From NCBI GenBank assembly GCA_019116455.1, contig DXBR01000086.1:1-64000 (forward strand): a DNA stretch of 64,000 bases, given 5' to 3'. Positions 42,919-51,048 of this stretch are shown here, piece after piece. The first letter of the stretch is position 1. Each line of letters starts with the position of its first letter. The notes beneath the pieces were generated by a model, which saw only the letters and a list, made by a program, of their open reading frames with translations, was not told the DNA's origin and did no database searches. Made by a program: the position numbers and the translations under genes. This DNA is from Anaerobutyricum stercoris (GTDB taxonomy: Bacteria > Bacillota > Clostridia > Lachnospirales > Lachnospiraceae).

Positions 42919-44478
42919 ATGTTTGTATGTAGAGATGATTATCCGGTGGCTGAAACAAAATATGGAAAGGTGAGGGGATTTTATCTGGATGGCTGCTTCA
43001 CCTTTCAGGGGATTAAATACGCTGATGCCCGGCGTTTTCAAATGCCCGAAGAACCGGAATCCTGGGAAGGAATAAAGGACGCGCTGTCCTACGGATATGT
43101 GGCAGAGATTATGAAAAAGCCGGTGGCTAATAATGAGATCATGGTTCCGCATCAGTACTGGCCGTCGCGGGAAGACTGCCAATATTTGAATATCTGGACG
43201 ACGAGTATGGACAAAACTGCGGCGAAACCAGTTATGGTATGGCTTCACGGGGGAGCTTTTGACGATGGTTCTTCTATTGAGCAGCTGGCTTATGAGGGAA
43301 GAAACCTTTCCGTTCATGAGGATATAGTGGTGGTTTCTCTTAATCACCGGTTGAATATTCTTGGTTACTGGGATTTGTCAGAAGTTGACGAAAGCTACTG
43401 GAACACGGGCAATCTTGGCAATGCAGACATTGTGGCGGCGCTTCGCTGGATTCAGGATAATATCGCAGCCTTTGGCGGCAGCCCGGATAATGTCACTTTG
43501 TTCGGGCAGTCCGGCGGCGGCATGAAGGTTCTCACATTGATGCAGACGCCGGAAGCAAATACTCTGTTCCATAAGGGCATTGTACAAAGCGGTGTGGTAG
43601 CTGATATGTTTGATCAGGATAAGACGGTCAATCATGTGTTTGTGGAGAAGATGCGTGAAAAAGGACTGGCAGATAAAGGTACGCTGGAGAATATGCCTTA
43701 TCGGCAGCTGGTGGAAGAATATACAAAGATTGAGAAAGAACTGGCAGAGGAAGGTTATGAAACTGCCCGCTGTCCGGTGAAAAATGAATATTATCTGGGC
43801 AATCCTCTTGAGCACGGTTTCTGCGAGAGGGCCAAACAGATCCCGCTTATGGTAGGCAGTGTGTTTGGCGAGTTCGATTTTGATCATGGTATTAACGGTA
43901 AATGGGAATATCCAGAGGAAAAGATTCAGCAGATGCTAAAAGAGCAGCTCGGAGAGGGAGCCTCAAAACTGGAAGCCTTATTCAGGGAAACATATCCGGA
44001 CAAACATATCCTGGACTTGCTGTCGCTTGACAATTTTATCCGTTCACCGGAGATTGCGATCATCAAGGAGAGAGGCAAATCTGTGGAAAGCAAAACTTAT
44101 TCGTATATGTTTACATATAATTTTGCTCTTGACGGCGGCAAGCCGGCATGGCATTGTTCGGAGATTCCGTTTGTATTCCATAATATCGAGAAAGTTCCGG
44201 TGTGCAACGATTCAAAAGAAGCAAAAATACTGGAACAGCAGATGAGTTCTGCGTGGTCTCAGTTCGCCCGCACCGGAGAACCGGAACTGAAAGCCGGTGA
44301 AGATTCACCAGAGGCAATCTGTCCGGTATGGCCAGCGTGTACAGCCGATGAAGAAAATGTTATGATATTCGACAGAAAGTGCGAGGTTCGTGTAAACTAC
44401 GATCATAAATTGATTGCGCTTCATGAACAATATTTTGACGGGGCTTCCCGGTTAAAGGCGGATAACGTCCAGCATTAA
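42919..44478 (+). CDS. Type B carboxylesterase / para-nitrobenzyl esterase family
   Basis: 519 residues, alpha/beta hydrolase of the carboxylesterase-B family. The oxyanion loop is VWLHGGAFDDGSS, the nucleophile elbow TLFGQSGGGMKV (Ser in GQSGG), and the acid probably Glu in GSVFGEFDFDHG. The His is in AWHCSEIPFVF. No signal peptide, so cytosolic. Substrates are unknown; relatives hydrolyse esters of aromatic and acetylated compounds. It is a single-gene unit with a consensus promoter and palindromic operator, so it is likely induced. It converges on the YitT gene with 25 nt between. Confidence 0.92.
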   Translation: MFVCRDDYPVAETKYGKVRGFYLDGCFTFQGIKYADARRFQMPEEPESWEGIKDALSYGYVAEIMKKPVANNEIMVPHQYWPSREDCQYLNIWTTSMDKTAAKPVMVWLHGGAFDDGSSIEQLAYEGRNLSVHEDIVVVSLNHRLNILGYWDLSEVDESYWNTGNLGNADIVAALRWIQDNIAAFGGSPDNVTLFGQSGGGMKVLTLMQTPEANTLFHKGIVQSGVVADMFDQDKTVNHVFVEKMREKGLADKGTLENMPYRQLVEEYTKIEKELAEEGYETARCPVKNEYYLGNPLEHGFCERAKQIPLMVGSVFGEFDFDHGINGKWEYPEEKIQQMLKEQLGEGASKLEALFRETYPDKHILDLLSLDNFIRSPEIAIIKERGKSVESKTYSYMFTYNFALDGGKPAWHCSEIPFVFHNIEKVPVCNDSKEAKILEQQMSSAWSQFARTGEPELKAGEDSPEAICPVWPACTADEENVMIFDRKCEVRVNYDHKLIALHEQYFDGASRLKADNVQH

Positions 44479-44503
44479 TGTCTGTGTCTTGTCTGTTGGT
44501 TCG

Positions 44504-45346
44504 TCATACAGAGTGGAATCCTTTTCCGATGATTTCGCTGGTGTTGGAGATGAGCAGAAAAGCATCTGGGGAATTCCTTTTTATGTAATTACGAAGTTTC
44601 ACAGCTTCCACCCGGTTTAAAGCGGTCATGATGATGTAATTGCTTTTACCGGTGAAGGCGCCCTTTGCATTAACGATTGTTGCGCCCCTGTGGAGGCTGT
44701 GTTCAATATAGTCACAAATAGGTTCCGGATCAGAGCAGACGATATTAAAATATTTGGACAGGTTCAGGCTCTCGATAAATCCATCGATCATGAAAGAGCG
44801 TACTGCCAGTCCCACGAAGGAATAAAGACCTGTTTTGATGTCGAAAACAAAACAGCCGGCAAGAGTGATAAAGAAGTCCGAGGCCATCAGGGCGCTTCCT
44901 ATATCAAAGCTGGTGTTCTTTTTAACAATCATGGCAATGACATCCGTTCCGCCGCTTGATGCGCCCAGATTAAACAGGACGGCGGATCCCAGAGACGGGA
45001 GAGCGATAGCGAACATAAGCTCCAGCATCGGTTCGTCGGTCAACGGAGCCGTCATAGGGTAAATTCGTTCCAGAGCCGACAGAGCGACGGACAGCAGTAT
45101 GGTACAGTATGCTGTTTTGGCGGCGAATTCTTTTCCGAGCACGACCAGTCCCAGCAGCAATAAAAAAATGTTTGCCAAAAAAGAGAAATCACTGGCAGAA
45201 ATCAGACCTGTCTTTGCGACTAAGACAGCCAGACCGGTAATACCGCCAAAAGTAAAGTTGTTGCTGAACTTAAAGAAGTATATACCGACAGCCATGAGAA
45301 GAGTGCTCAGTGTCAGCAGCGTAAAATATTTCATCTTCAGCTTCAT
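44504..45346 (-). CDS. YitT family membrane protein (DUF161 + DUF2179)
   Basis: 280 residues, start ATG 45346 behind AAGGAGAAC. Five or six helices in two halves: VGIYFFKFSNNFTFGGITGL and ASSGGTDVIAMIVKK are the DUF161 glycine-rich loops. The soluble C-terminal DUF2179 domain (GATIVNAKGAFTGKSNYIIM, EAVKLRNYIKRNSPDAF) is cytoplasmic. The transported or sensed compound is not established for the family. It has its own promoter at 45439-45468. Confidence 0.92.
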   Translation of the reverse strand: MKLKMKYFTLLTLSTLLMAVGIYFFKFSNNFTFGGITGLAVLVAKTGLISASDFSFLANIFLLLLGLVVLGKEFAAKTAYCTILLSVALSALERIYPMTAPLTDEPMLELMFAIALPSLGSAVLFNLGASSGGTDVIAMIVKKNTSFDIGSALMASDFFITLAGCFVFDIKTGLYSFVGLAVRSFMIDGFIESLNLSKYFNIVCSDPEPICDYIEHSLHRGATIVNAKGAFTGKSNYIIMTALNRVEAVKLRNYIKRNSPDAFLLISNTSEIIGKGFHSV

Positions 45347-45438
45347 GGTGTTCTCCTTAAAAAAATAAAAATATTAGCTATATCTGCTGTATCATGCAAA
45401 AAATTTTGTAAAAAAAGTAAATTATTTTATGCATGCTC

Positions 45439-45468
45439 ATTGTACATCCTGTGGTTATCACACGTCAA
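45439..45468 (-). promoter_or_regulatory. Sigma-A promoter of the YitT gene
   Basis: Minus strand: TTGACG (45468-45463), 18 nt, TACAAT (45444-45439). It is downstream of the small-RNA terminator, so that RNA and the YitT mRNA are separate units. Confidence 0.75.
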
Positions 45469-45520
45469 TGGGCATCTTATATAAAAAAATACAGGAATAA
45501 AATAATGACAGGTGAATTTG

Positions 45521-45628
45521 ATGGGAGAGGAAAAAGAAACGCCGCTTTCTGAGAAGCAAAAAAATAGACCAGTCAACGACTGGTCGTACTCTTTTCTTCA
45601 ATTGCCTGGGAGCGATGCCAACACATGA
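45521..45628 (+). other. Candidate 35-codon ORF antisense to the small RNA
   Basis: ATG 45521 with AGGTGA about 6 nt before; the frame (MGEEKETPLSEKQKNRPVND and onward) ends at 45628. A possible promoter TTATCA-17-TATATA lies at 45455-45483. No homology is recognised, and its sequence is the complement of the small RNA, including its terminator stem. It may be chance. Confidence 0.25.
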
Positions 45629-45671
45629 CATTTACCTAGAAAACGGCGCTGGAACAGGACTTACTGTTGTT
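45558..45671 (-). ncRNA. Candidate structured small RNA, about 115 nt, with its own promoter and terminator
   Basis: On the minus strand, TTGACA-17-TAATAT (45706-45678) lies inside the last codons of the DUF3800 gene. Expected transcription starts near 45671. It ends at a perfect hairpin GACCAGTC-GTT-GACTGGTC (45585-45567) and TATTTTTTT. Between them the RNA can fold: CCUG/CAGG and AGCG/CGCU form one broken stem, and AUGUC/GGCAU closes a 7-nt loop inside. No open frame with a start site fits on this strand. It matches none of the common RNAs recognised (SRP, 6S, tmRNA, RNase P, usual riboswitches). The limits are predicted, not measured. Confidence 0.5.
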
Positions 45672-45677
45672 ATAATC

Positions 45678-45706
45678 ATATTAACACAGCGACTCGGGAA
45701 TGTCAA
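45678..45706 (-). promoter_or_regulatory. Sigma-A promoter of the candidate small RNA
   Basis: Minus strand: TTGACA (45706-45701), 17 nt, TAATAT (45683-45678). It is inside the end of the DUF3800 coding region. Confidence 0.7.
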
Positions 45707-46436
45707 TGCATTTTTTGCTGTCCGCAGGCGGAAAATCAAAAATGTACCGAAGCATTCCGGCTTTGCGGAGCATGCCAAGTTCTTTTGCATATTGACCGGT
45801 CTGTTCCTGAGAATAGAGAAGATTGGCAAAGATATCCGCAACTTGTATCAGACGGTTTTCCGCGGAATCAAAATAGGCGACGCTGAACCGCCCGCGGGCG
45901 GAGCCTCCGACGACCAGTTCTGTATTCAGATAATTTTCCAGAAAATGCCGCGCTTCCTTTTTTTCATTTCTTTCATCAAGCTGCAGATGACAATCTTCAT
46001 CGGGCAACAGTCCGGCGGTGATAAAATGTTCCAGAGCAAGCCGGACGGAGTAGTTAAAAATGCGGGCGCTGTTGTCAAATAAATGTTCCTGCAGTTCATG
46101 GTTGGCAATTCTTATGTAGTAGATTTCAAAATATCTGCTGCGGGTGAAATAATCTACGAACCGAAGCTTCATATCACGGTCGAATTGTACGCCTTTCAGT
46201 TCCCGGAACTTTCCGTTGCGGAACATTTTTCCTCCGGTCTTTAATATTTTTCCGGTGTGCGGTTCGGTCTTATCCTGATCCAGCTCCAAAAGGCGGGCAT
46301 AATTGGCGGACACAAATCGTTTAAACGATTTGGAAAGCTTGTCAATATCCAGTACATGTATCATCGCGATGATAAAGTGATGGTTGGGCAGGGCGTGCCG
46401 GTCGATGGAACCGGATTCGTCAATATAAATATTCAT
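45681..46436 (-). CDS. DUF3800 protein (RNase H-like fold)
   Basis: 251 residues. The family start MNIYIDESGSIDRHALPNHH, with the first acidic residue in IDESGS, is clear. Further acidic positions are LDERNEKKEAR and the late QVADIFANLLYSQ, where the catalytic triad of the RNase H-like fold is expected. DUF3800 proteins are scattered among defence islands and mobile elements, with no proven role. It begins 11 nt after the stop of the LacI-type gene and probably shares its mRNA, an unusual pairing. Confidence 0.88.
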   Translation of the reverse strand: MNIYIDESGSIDRHALPNHHFIIAMIHVLDIDKLSKSFKRFVSANYARLLELDQDKTEPHTGKILKTGGKMFRNGKFRELKGVQFDRDMKLRFVDYFTRSRYFEIYYIRIANHELQEHLFDNSARIFNYSVRLALEHFITAGLLPDEDCHLQLDERNEKKEARHFLENYLNTELVVGGSARGRFSVAYFDSAENRLIQVADIFANLLYSQEQTGQYAKELGMLRKAGMLRYIFDFPPADSKKCIDIPESLC

Positions 46437-46447
46437 GAGTACCTCTT

Positions 46448-47473
46448 TTATCGGGGCGCCTTAGGCGGCGCACAGCTTTGCCGCTCGATCATAAAATGCG
46501 GCACAATGATTTTGGTGGCCAGCAGTCCCGGATTTTCGATATGGTTGATCATCTGTGAGGCTGCTTCAATGCCAAGCTGGCGGGAGTTGATGTCGATGGA
46601 CGTCAGCTGTGGAGAAGACAGCTTGGAAAAAAGAGAATTATTGAAGGAAATAATAGATAAATCCTCCGGAATCTGAAGATGAAGTTCGAACGCCGTCTTT
46701 TCCAGAACCATGGCAAGAATATCGTCGCTGACAAGCACTGCGGTGGGGCGGTCTTCACGGGAAAGAAAGCGAAGAAGTCTGTCAGTCTTATTTTTTGGAA
46801 CCTGCGGCATCTCCAGATAGTAGTTTTCCTGAAAAGGAACATTATTTTCTGCCAGAGCAAGCATATATCCAGCTTTGCGGTCGGCAGAAAAAATACGTTT
46901 TAAATCTGTGCCGACATAGCCGATCTTCCGGTGTCCCAATTTATACAGGTGATTGACGGCTTCCCTTGCCGCAAGGATATTGTCGTTATCAATGCAGATG
47001 GTCTCGCCCGGATACTGGGAAGCTTTGCCGATCTGTACAAAAAGAATACCATTTTCGTATAAATAATCAATAATTGGATCCTGTTCGTTGGAGTAAAGTA
47101 AAATAATGCCGTCCAGGTGATTTTCTTTGACCATACTTCGGATGGCGGAAAGAAGCTCTTCGTTGGAAGAACCGGTAATCAGAGTAGTGAAATACTGCTT
47201 CTGGTTGCAGAAGAGACTGATGCCGCGCATGGTTTCCAGAAAAAATGCATTTTCATAGGTATCGTCTTCGGAAACAGGGAGAACAATACCTATGGTTTTG
47301 TTGTTCTGCATGGACAGCCCGGTATTGCCTGGCTCATAGCCCAGCTGCTGCATGGCTTTGCGGACTCGTTCTTTTGTCTGGGCACTGATAGAAGGATGAT
47401 CGGAACAGGTACGGGACACGGTTGACGGAGAGACGCCGGCGAGCTTTGCAACTTCCTTTATGGTAACGTTCAT
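46448..47473 (-). CDS. LacI-family regulator of the maltose/maltodextrin genes (MalR-like)
   Basis: 341 residues from ATG 47473, behind AGGAGGC. The LacI helix-turn-helix is VTIKEVAKLAGVSPSTVSRT, followed by the hinge VRKAMQQLGYEP and the ligand domain IGIVLPVSEDDTYENAFFLE. The inducer pocket resembles MalR/PurR-type sugar binders. It is divergent from the PTS gene, so it should control it. Half-sites of the ACGCAAAC type, as in known MalR operators, lie in two arrays between the genes. The gene symbol malR is not given because specificity is inferred. Confidence 0.85.
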   Translation of the reverse strand: MNVTIKEVAKLAGVSPSTVSRTCSDHPSISAQTKERVRKAMQQLGYEPGNTGLSMQNNKTIGIVLPVSEDDTYENAFFLETMRGISLFCNQKQYFTTLITGSSNEELLSAIRSMVKENHLDGIILLYSNEQDPIIDYLYENGILFVQIGKASQYPGETICIDNDNILAAREAVNHLYKLGHRKIGYVGTDLKRIFSADRKAGYMLALAENNVPFQENYYLEMPQVPKNKTDRLLRFLSREDRPTAVLVSDDILAMVLEKTAFELHLQIPEDLSIISFNNSLFSKLSSPQLTSIDINSRQLGIEAASQMINHIENPGLLATKIIVPHFMIERQSCAPPKAPR

Positions 47474-47510
47474 AAATGCCTCCTGTATTATGATTATCTT
47501 TATAGGATTG

Positions 47511-47538
47511 ATTATAAAAAAAACAAAAGAAAATGTCA
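47511..47538 (-). promoter_or_regulatory. Sigma-A promoter of the LacI-DUF3800 unit
   Basis: Minus strand: TTGACA (47538-47533), 16 nt, TATAAT (47516-47511). Confidence 0.8.
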
Positions 47539-47545
47539 ATAAAGT

Positions 47546-47575
47546 GGTTTGCGTAATGTTTGCACAGAATTTGCG
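47546..47575. promoter_or_regulatory. Left array of three LacI-type half-sites, 11-bp period
   Basis: GTTTGCGT (47546), GTTTGCAC (47557) and ATTTGCGT (47568) begin exactly 11 bp apart. They are the reverse complement of the ACGCAAAC half-site found on the right side. The array lies directly upstream of the regulator's -35. Confidence 0.65.
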
Positions 47576-47663
47576 TAAATAATAGGCGTTGGATATTTTG
47601 AATAAAAATGCTTATTATTTTTTGTGAAAAACACAGAATCTGTGAAAATTGCGAAAAATGTAA

Positions 47664-47692
47664 TTGCAAAATATAGGTTTGTGGAGTATATT
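47664..47692 (+). promoter_or_regulatory. Sigma-A promoter of the maltose PTS operon
   Basis: TTGCAA (47664-47669), 17 nt, TATATT (47687-47692). Confidence 0.75.
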
Positions 47693-47694
47693 TA

Positions 47695-47735
47695 ATGCAA
47701 CAAAAGCGCAAAAATAACGCAAACACAATGCAACA
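47695..47735. promoter_or_regulatory. Right array of four LacI-type half-sites, 11-bp period
   Basis: ATGCAACA (47695), GCGCAAAA (47706), ACGCAAAC (47717) and ATGCAACA (47728) start exactly 11 bp apart. They cover the transcription start of the PTS operon, so a bound protein would block it. Confidence 0.65.
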
Positions 47736-47767
47736 AAAAGCTTTGTAAACAAAATGGAGGAAAGAAA

Positions 47768-49999
47768 ATGAAAAAAATGACGATTTTAGCTCCGGTAAAA
47801 GGAAAAGTCATTCCTCTGGAGCAGGTTCCGGATGAAGTGTTTGCACAAAAAGTCCTGGGGGATGGCGTGGCAATTATTCCGGAAGAAGGAAAAATTTACA
47901 GTCCGGTGGATGGAACCATCACAACGATCACGGATTCTCTGCATGCCTATGGTTTTGAAACTGAGGACGGTATCCAGATGATTGTACATTTTGGTCTGGA
48001 GACAGTGAACCTGAAGGGTAAAGGCTTTGTTTCAAAAGTGAAAGTCGGCGATAAAGTAAAAGCCGGAGACCTGGTGGCAGAGGTAGATCTGGATTACCTG
48101 AAAAACAATCATGTGGAAACCATCACGCCAGTGATTGTCTGCGGCGGGGTGGAATACGATGAACTCATGTTTCAGTATGGCGAAACAAATGCAAAAGAAG
48201 TATTGATCCGTTCAAAAGAGCCGCAGACGCCGCCGGAGGCTGAAAAAGGAAAAATTGCCCTGTCTGCTGAAGGTAACCAGAAGGGCGGCAGCAGTAACGT
48301 GGTAAAAGAAAATAAAGAAGTGGCAAAGGAAACGAAAAAAAGAGCGAAGAAAGATGGAAATAAGAAAAAGTTTCCTATTAATTTCGACTTTCTGCAGAAA
48401 CTTGGAAAAGTGCTGATGACCGTCATTGCCGTTATGCCGGCGGCAGGTCTTATGATCAGTATTGGTAACCTGATTGTTATTGTCGGAGGAGATATTTCTG
48501 TTGTAAATACCATTGGTACTACGGTGGCAGAAATCGGATGGGCAATCATTAACAACCTGCATATTCTTTTTGCTGCAGCCATCGGTGGTTCGTGGGCAAA
48601 AGAGCGGGCAGGCGGAGCTTTTGCTGCGGTTATTGCCTTCTGTCTGATCAATGTAATCACCGGTGCGGTTTTGGGTGTATCCAGCGATATGCTGGCAGAT
48701 CCTGCGGCTGTGACTCATACATTATTTGGACAGGAAATTTTAGTAGCTGATTACTTTGTTGATATTTTAGGAAAACCGGCTTTAAATATGGGCGTGTTTG
48801 TAGGTATTATCTCCGGTTTTGTTGGCGCTAACGCCTATAATAAATATTACAACTTCCGTAAGCTGCCGGATGCGCTTTCCTTCTTTAACGGAAAACGTTT
48901 CGTGCCGCTGGTTGTTGTTTTCTATTCCGCAGTGACAGCCATTATTTTAAGTATTATCTGGCCGGTTGTACAGACAGGAATCAATAACTTTGGTATCTGG
49001 ATCGCCAATTCTTCCGATACCTCCCCGATTCTTGCTCCGTTTGTATACGGAACGCTGGAAAGACTTCTGCTTCCGTTCGGCCTTCATCATATGCTGACTA
49101 TACCGATGAACTATACTTCATTTGGAGGTACTTATACTATTCTCACAGGAGCCAATGCCGGAACACAGGTATTTGGACAGGATCCGCTGTGGCTCGCATG
49201 GGTCACTGATCTGATCAATTTGAAAGACGCCGGCGATATGGCGGCTTACCAGAACCTTTTAACAACAGTAACTCCTGCTCGTTTCAAAGTGGGACAGATG
49301 ATTGGTGCGACAGGACTTCTTCTTGGTATCGCACTGGCTATGTTCAGAAGAGTGGAACCGGACAGAAAGAAACAATATAAATCCATCTTTTTCTCCACCG
49401 TTGCCGCTGTATTCCTGACTGGTGTTACGGAACCTTTGGAGTTCATGTTCATGTTTGCGGCGCTGCCGTTGTATGTGATTTATGCAGTGTTACAGGGATG
49501 TGCTTTTGCGATGGCAGGAATTATCGATCTGAGACTTCATTCCTTTGGTAATCTGGAGTTCTTCACAAGAATTCCGATGTCCATAAAGGCGGGGCTTGGA
49601 GGAGATATCATCCACTTTATCATCTGTGTGATAGCGTTCTTTATCATTGGTTATTTTGTCGCTTACTTTATGATTGGCAAATTTAAATATGCGACGCCGG
49701 GACGTCTTGGAAATTACATGGAAGAAGAGGAAGAAGAAGGCGGAAAAGCGGCCGCCGGACAGGGAAGCGAGAAAGCAGAGAGGATTATCGCGCTCCTGGG
49801 TGGCAGAGAAAATATCACCCTCGTGGATGCCTGTATGACAAGACTTCGTGTGACCGTCAAAGATGTGGATAAAGTAGCGGAACTTCCGGAATGGAAAGCA
49901 GAGGGAGCCATGGGTCTGATCAAGAAAGACAACGGTATCCAGGCTGTCTACGGACCAAAAGCCGATGTTTTGAAATCTGACATTAACGATATTTTATAA
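47768..49999 (+). CDS. Maltose/glucose-type PTS permease, EIIA-EIIC-EIIB order
   Basis: 743 residues. EIIA is first (about 1-160): ILAPVKGKVIPLEQVPDEVF, phospho-His in IVHFGLETVNLKGKGF. A Lys-rich linker (VAKETKKRAKKDGNKKK) follows. EIIC spans about 205-650 with eight or more helices, MPAAGLMISIGN at the start and PFGLHHMLTIPMNYTSFGG as the sugar-binding region. EIIB closes it with the phospho-Cys in LVDACMTRLRVTV. The EIIC resembles MalX/MalT more than PtsG. Together with the next gene it suggests uptake of maltose as maltose 6'-phosphate. Most Firmicutes relatives have the order C-B-A, so A-C-B is distinctive. Confidence 0.9.
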   Translation: MKKMTILAPVKGKVIPLEQVPDEVFAQKVLGDGVAIIPEEGKIYSPVDGTITTITDSLHAYGFETEDGIQMIVHFGLETVNLKGKGFVSKVKVGDKVKAGDLVAEVDLDYLKNNHVETITPVIVCGGVEYDELMFQYGETNAKEVLIRSKEPQTPPEAEKGKIALSAEGNQKGGSSNVVKENKEVAKETKKRAKKDGNKKKFPINFDFLQKLGKVLMTVIAVMPAAGLMISIGNLIVIVGGDISVVNTIGTTVAEIGWAIINNLHILFAAAIGGSWAKERAGGAFAAVIAFCLINVITGAVLGVSSDMLADPAAVTHTLFGQEILVADYFVDILGKPALNMGVFVGIISGFVGANAYNKYYNFRKLPDALSFFNGKRFVPLVVVFYSAVTAIILSIIWPVVQTGINNFGIWIANSSDTSPILAPFVYGTLERLLLPFGLHHMLTIPMNYTSFGGTYTILTGANAGTQVFGQDPLWLAWVTDLINLKDAGDMAAYQNLLTTVTPARFKVGQMIGATGLLLGIALAMFRRVEPDRKKQYKSIFFSTVAAVFLTGVTEPLEFMFMFAALPLYVIYAVLQGCAFAMAGIIDLRLHSFGNLEFFTRIPMSIKAGLGGDIIHFIICVIAFFIIGYFVAYFMIGKFKYATPGRLGNYMEEEEEEGGKAAAGQGSEKAERIIALLGGRENITLVDACMTRLRVTVKDVDKVAELPEWKAEGAMGLIKKDNGIQAVYGPKADVLKSDINDIL

Positions 50000-50084
50000 C
50001 CGTTCCATTGATATTGCCATATTCCGGCGGGAGTGTTATGCTGTAATTTATTGAAAGAAATCAATCATAGCAGGAGTGTGAAAA

Positions 50085-51032
50085 ATGATAATACTAACTT
50101 TAAATATGAACAGCCATGCCCGTGATTTCAGGCGGGAAGAGCTTGATAAAACCATACATTTCCTGGCAGAGTACATGCGGAAGAATCAGGTGGATATCGC
50201 GGCGCTGCAGGAGTGCGGGCAAACCTCTGAAGCGGCGCATTGGCAGGGGGAGATCCCTGCAGGATATCATCCCTGTAATAGCGGCATTGCACTGAAAGAA
50301 GATAATGCGGCCAGCCTTCTTGCCGGAGTCCTTGCCGAAGCCGGGCAACCCTATCACTGGACCTGGGGCGGGATCAAACAGGGATATGGAAAATATGATG
50401 AGGGACTTGCAATCTTCAGCCGTCGTCCGATCCGGGAAACCGATTTTTTTACAGTTTCCCGGCAGGATTCCTTTGATAACTGGAAAACCCGCAAAGTACT
50501 TGGGGTGTCAGTGAAACTTCAGAAACATATTTATTGGTTTTATGATGTACATCTGGGATGGTGGCAGGACGAGGAGGAGCCTTTCCGGGAGCAGATGCAG
50601 CGGCTGCAGGAGCATATTTTCTGTACAGAGCCTGCGAAGAATTCTGTATTCCCTCCCGGACTGTGTTCCTGCAAGATTGATTACCGGACTTCCGACAGCG
50701 ACGATGCGCTGCCGGAAAAAAAGCCCTGTGTTCTGCTCATGGGAGACTTTAACAGTCCGGCTCATGTGCACGGAGAAGGGTATTCTATGGTAAAAGATCT
50801 CGGGTGGAAAGATACCTGGGAGATTGCGGAGATAAAAGACGATGGAATCACAGTGCCGGGCGCCATCGACGGCTGGGAAAATGAGAAGACCAGAGGAATG
50901 AGAATTGATTACATCTGGACCGACGGGGAGACGCGTGTACTCTCTTCGAAGGTTGTCTTTTCCGGAGGAGAAGAACCGGTAATATCTGATCATTTTGGGG
51001 TAGCGGTTGAAATAGAAGAATATGATTCGTAA
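50085..51032 (+). CDS. EEP-family phosphatase, probable maltose 6'-phosphate phosphatase (MapP-like)
   Basis: 315 residues, start behind AGGAGTG. Endonuclease/exonuclease/phosphatase fold: N-terminal ILTLNMNSHARDF, metal-binding VDIAALQECGQT, DVHLGWWQDEEEPF, LLMGDFNSPAHVHGEGY and RIDYIWTDG with ISDHFGVAVE at the end. Metal-dependent sugar phosphatases of this group (MapP of Enterococcus and Lactobacillus) remove phosphate from maltose 6'-phosphate made by the PTS, and are encoded beside the PTS gene as here. The position between the PTS and malQ makes this role very likely. A nuclease role is much less likely given the context. Confidence 0.8.
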   Translation: MIILTLNMNSHARDFRREELDKTIHFLAEYMRKNQVDIAALQECGQTSEAAHWQGEIPAGYHPCNSGIALKEDNAASLLAGVLAEAGQPYHWTWGGIKQGYGKYDEGLAIFSRRPIRETDFFTVSRQDSFDNWKTRKVLGVSVKLQKHIYWFYDVHLGWWQDEEEPFREQMQRLQEHIFCTEPAKNSVFPPGLCSCKIDYRTSDSDDALPEKKPCVLLMGDFNSPAHVHGEGYSMVKDLGWKDTWEIAEIKDDGITVPGAIDGWENEKTRGMRIDYIWTDGETRVLSSKVVFSGGEEPVISDHFGVAVEIEEYDS

Positions 51033-51048
51033 TAAGGAGGAATCTGTC

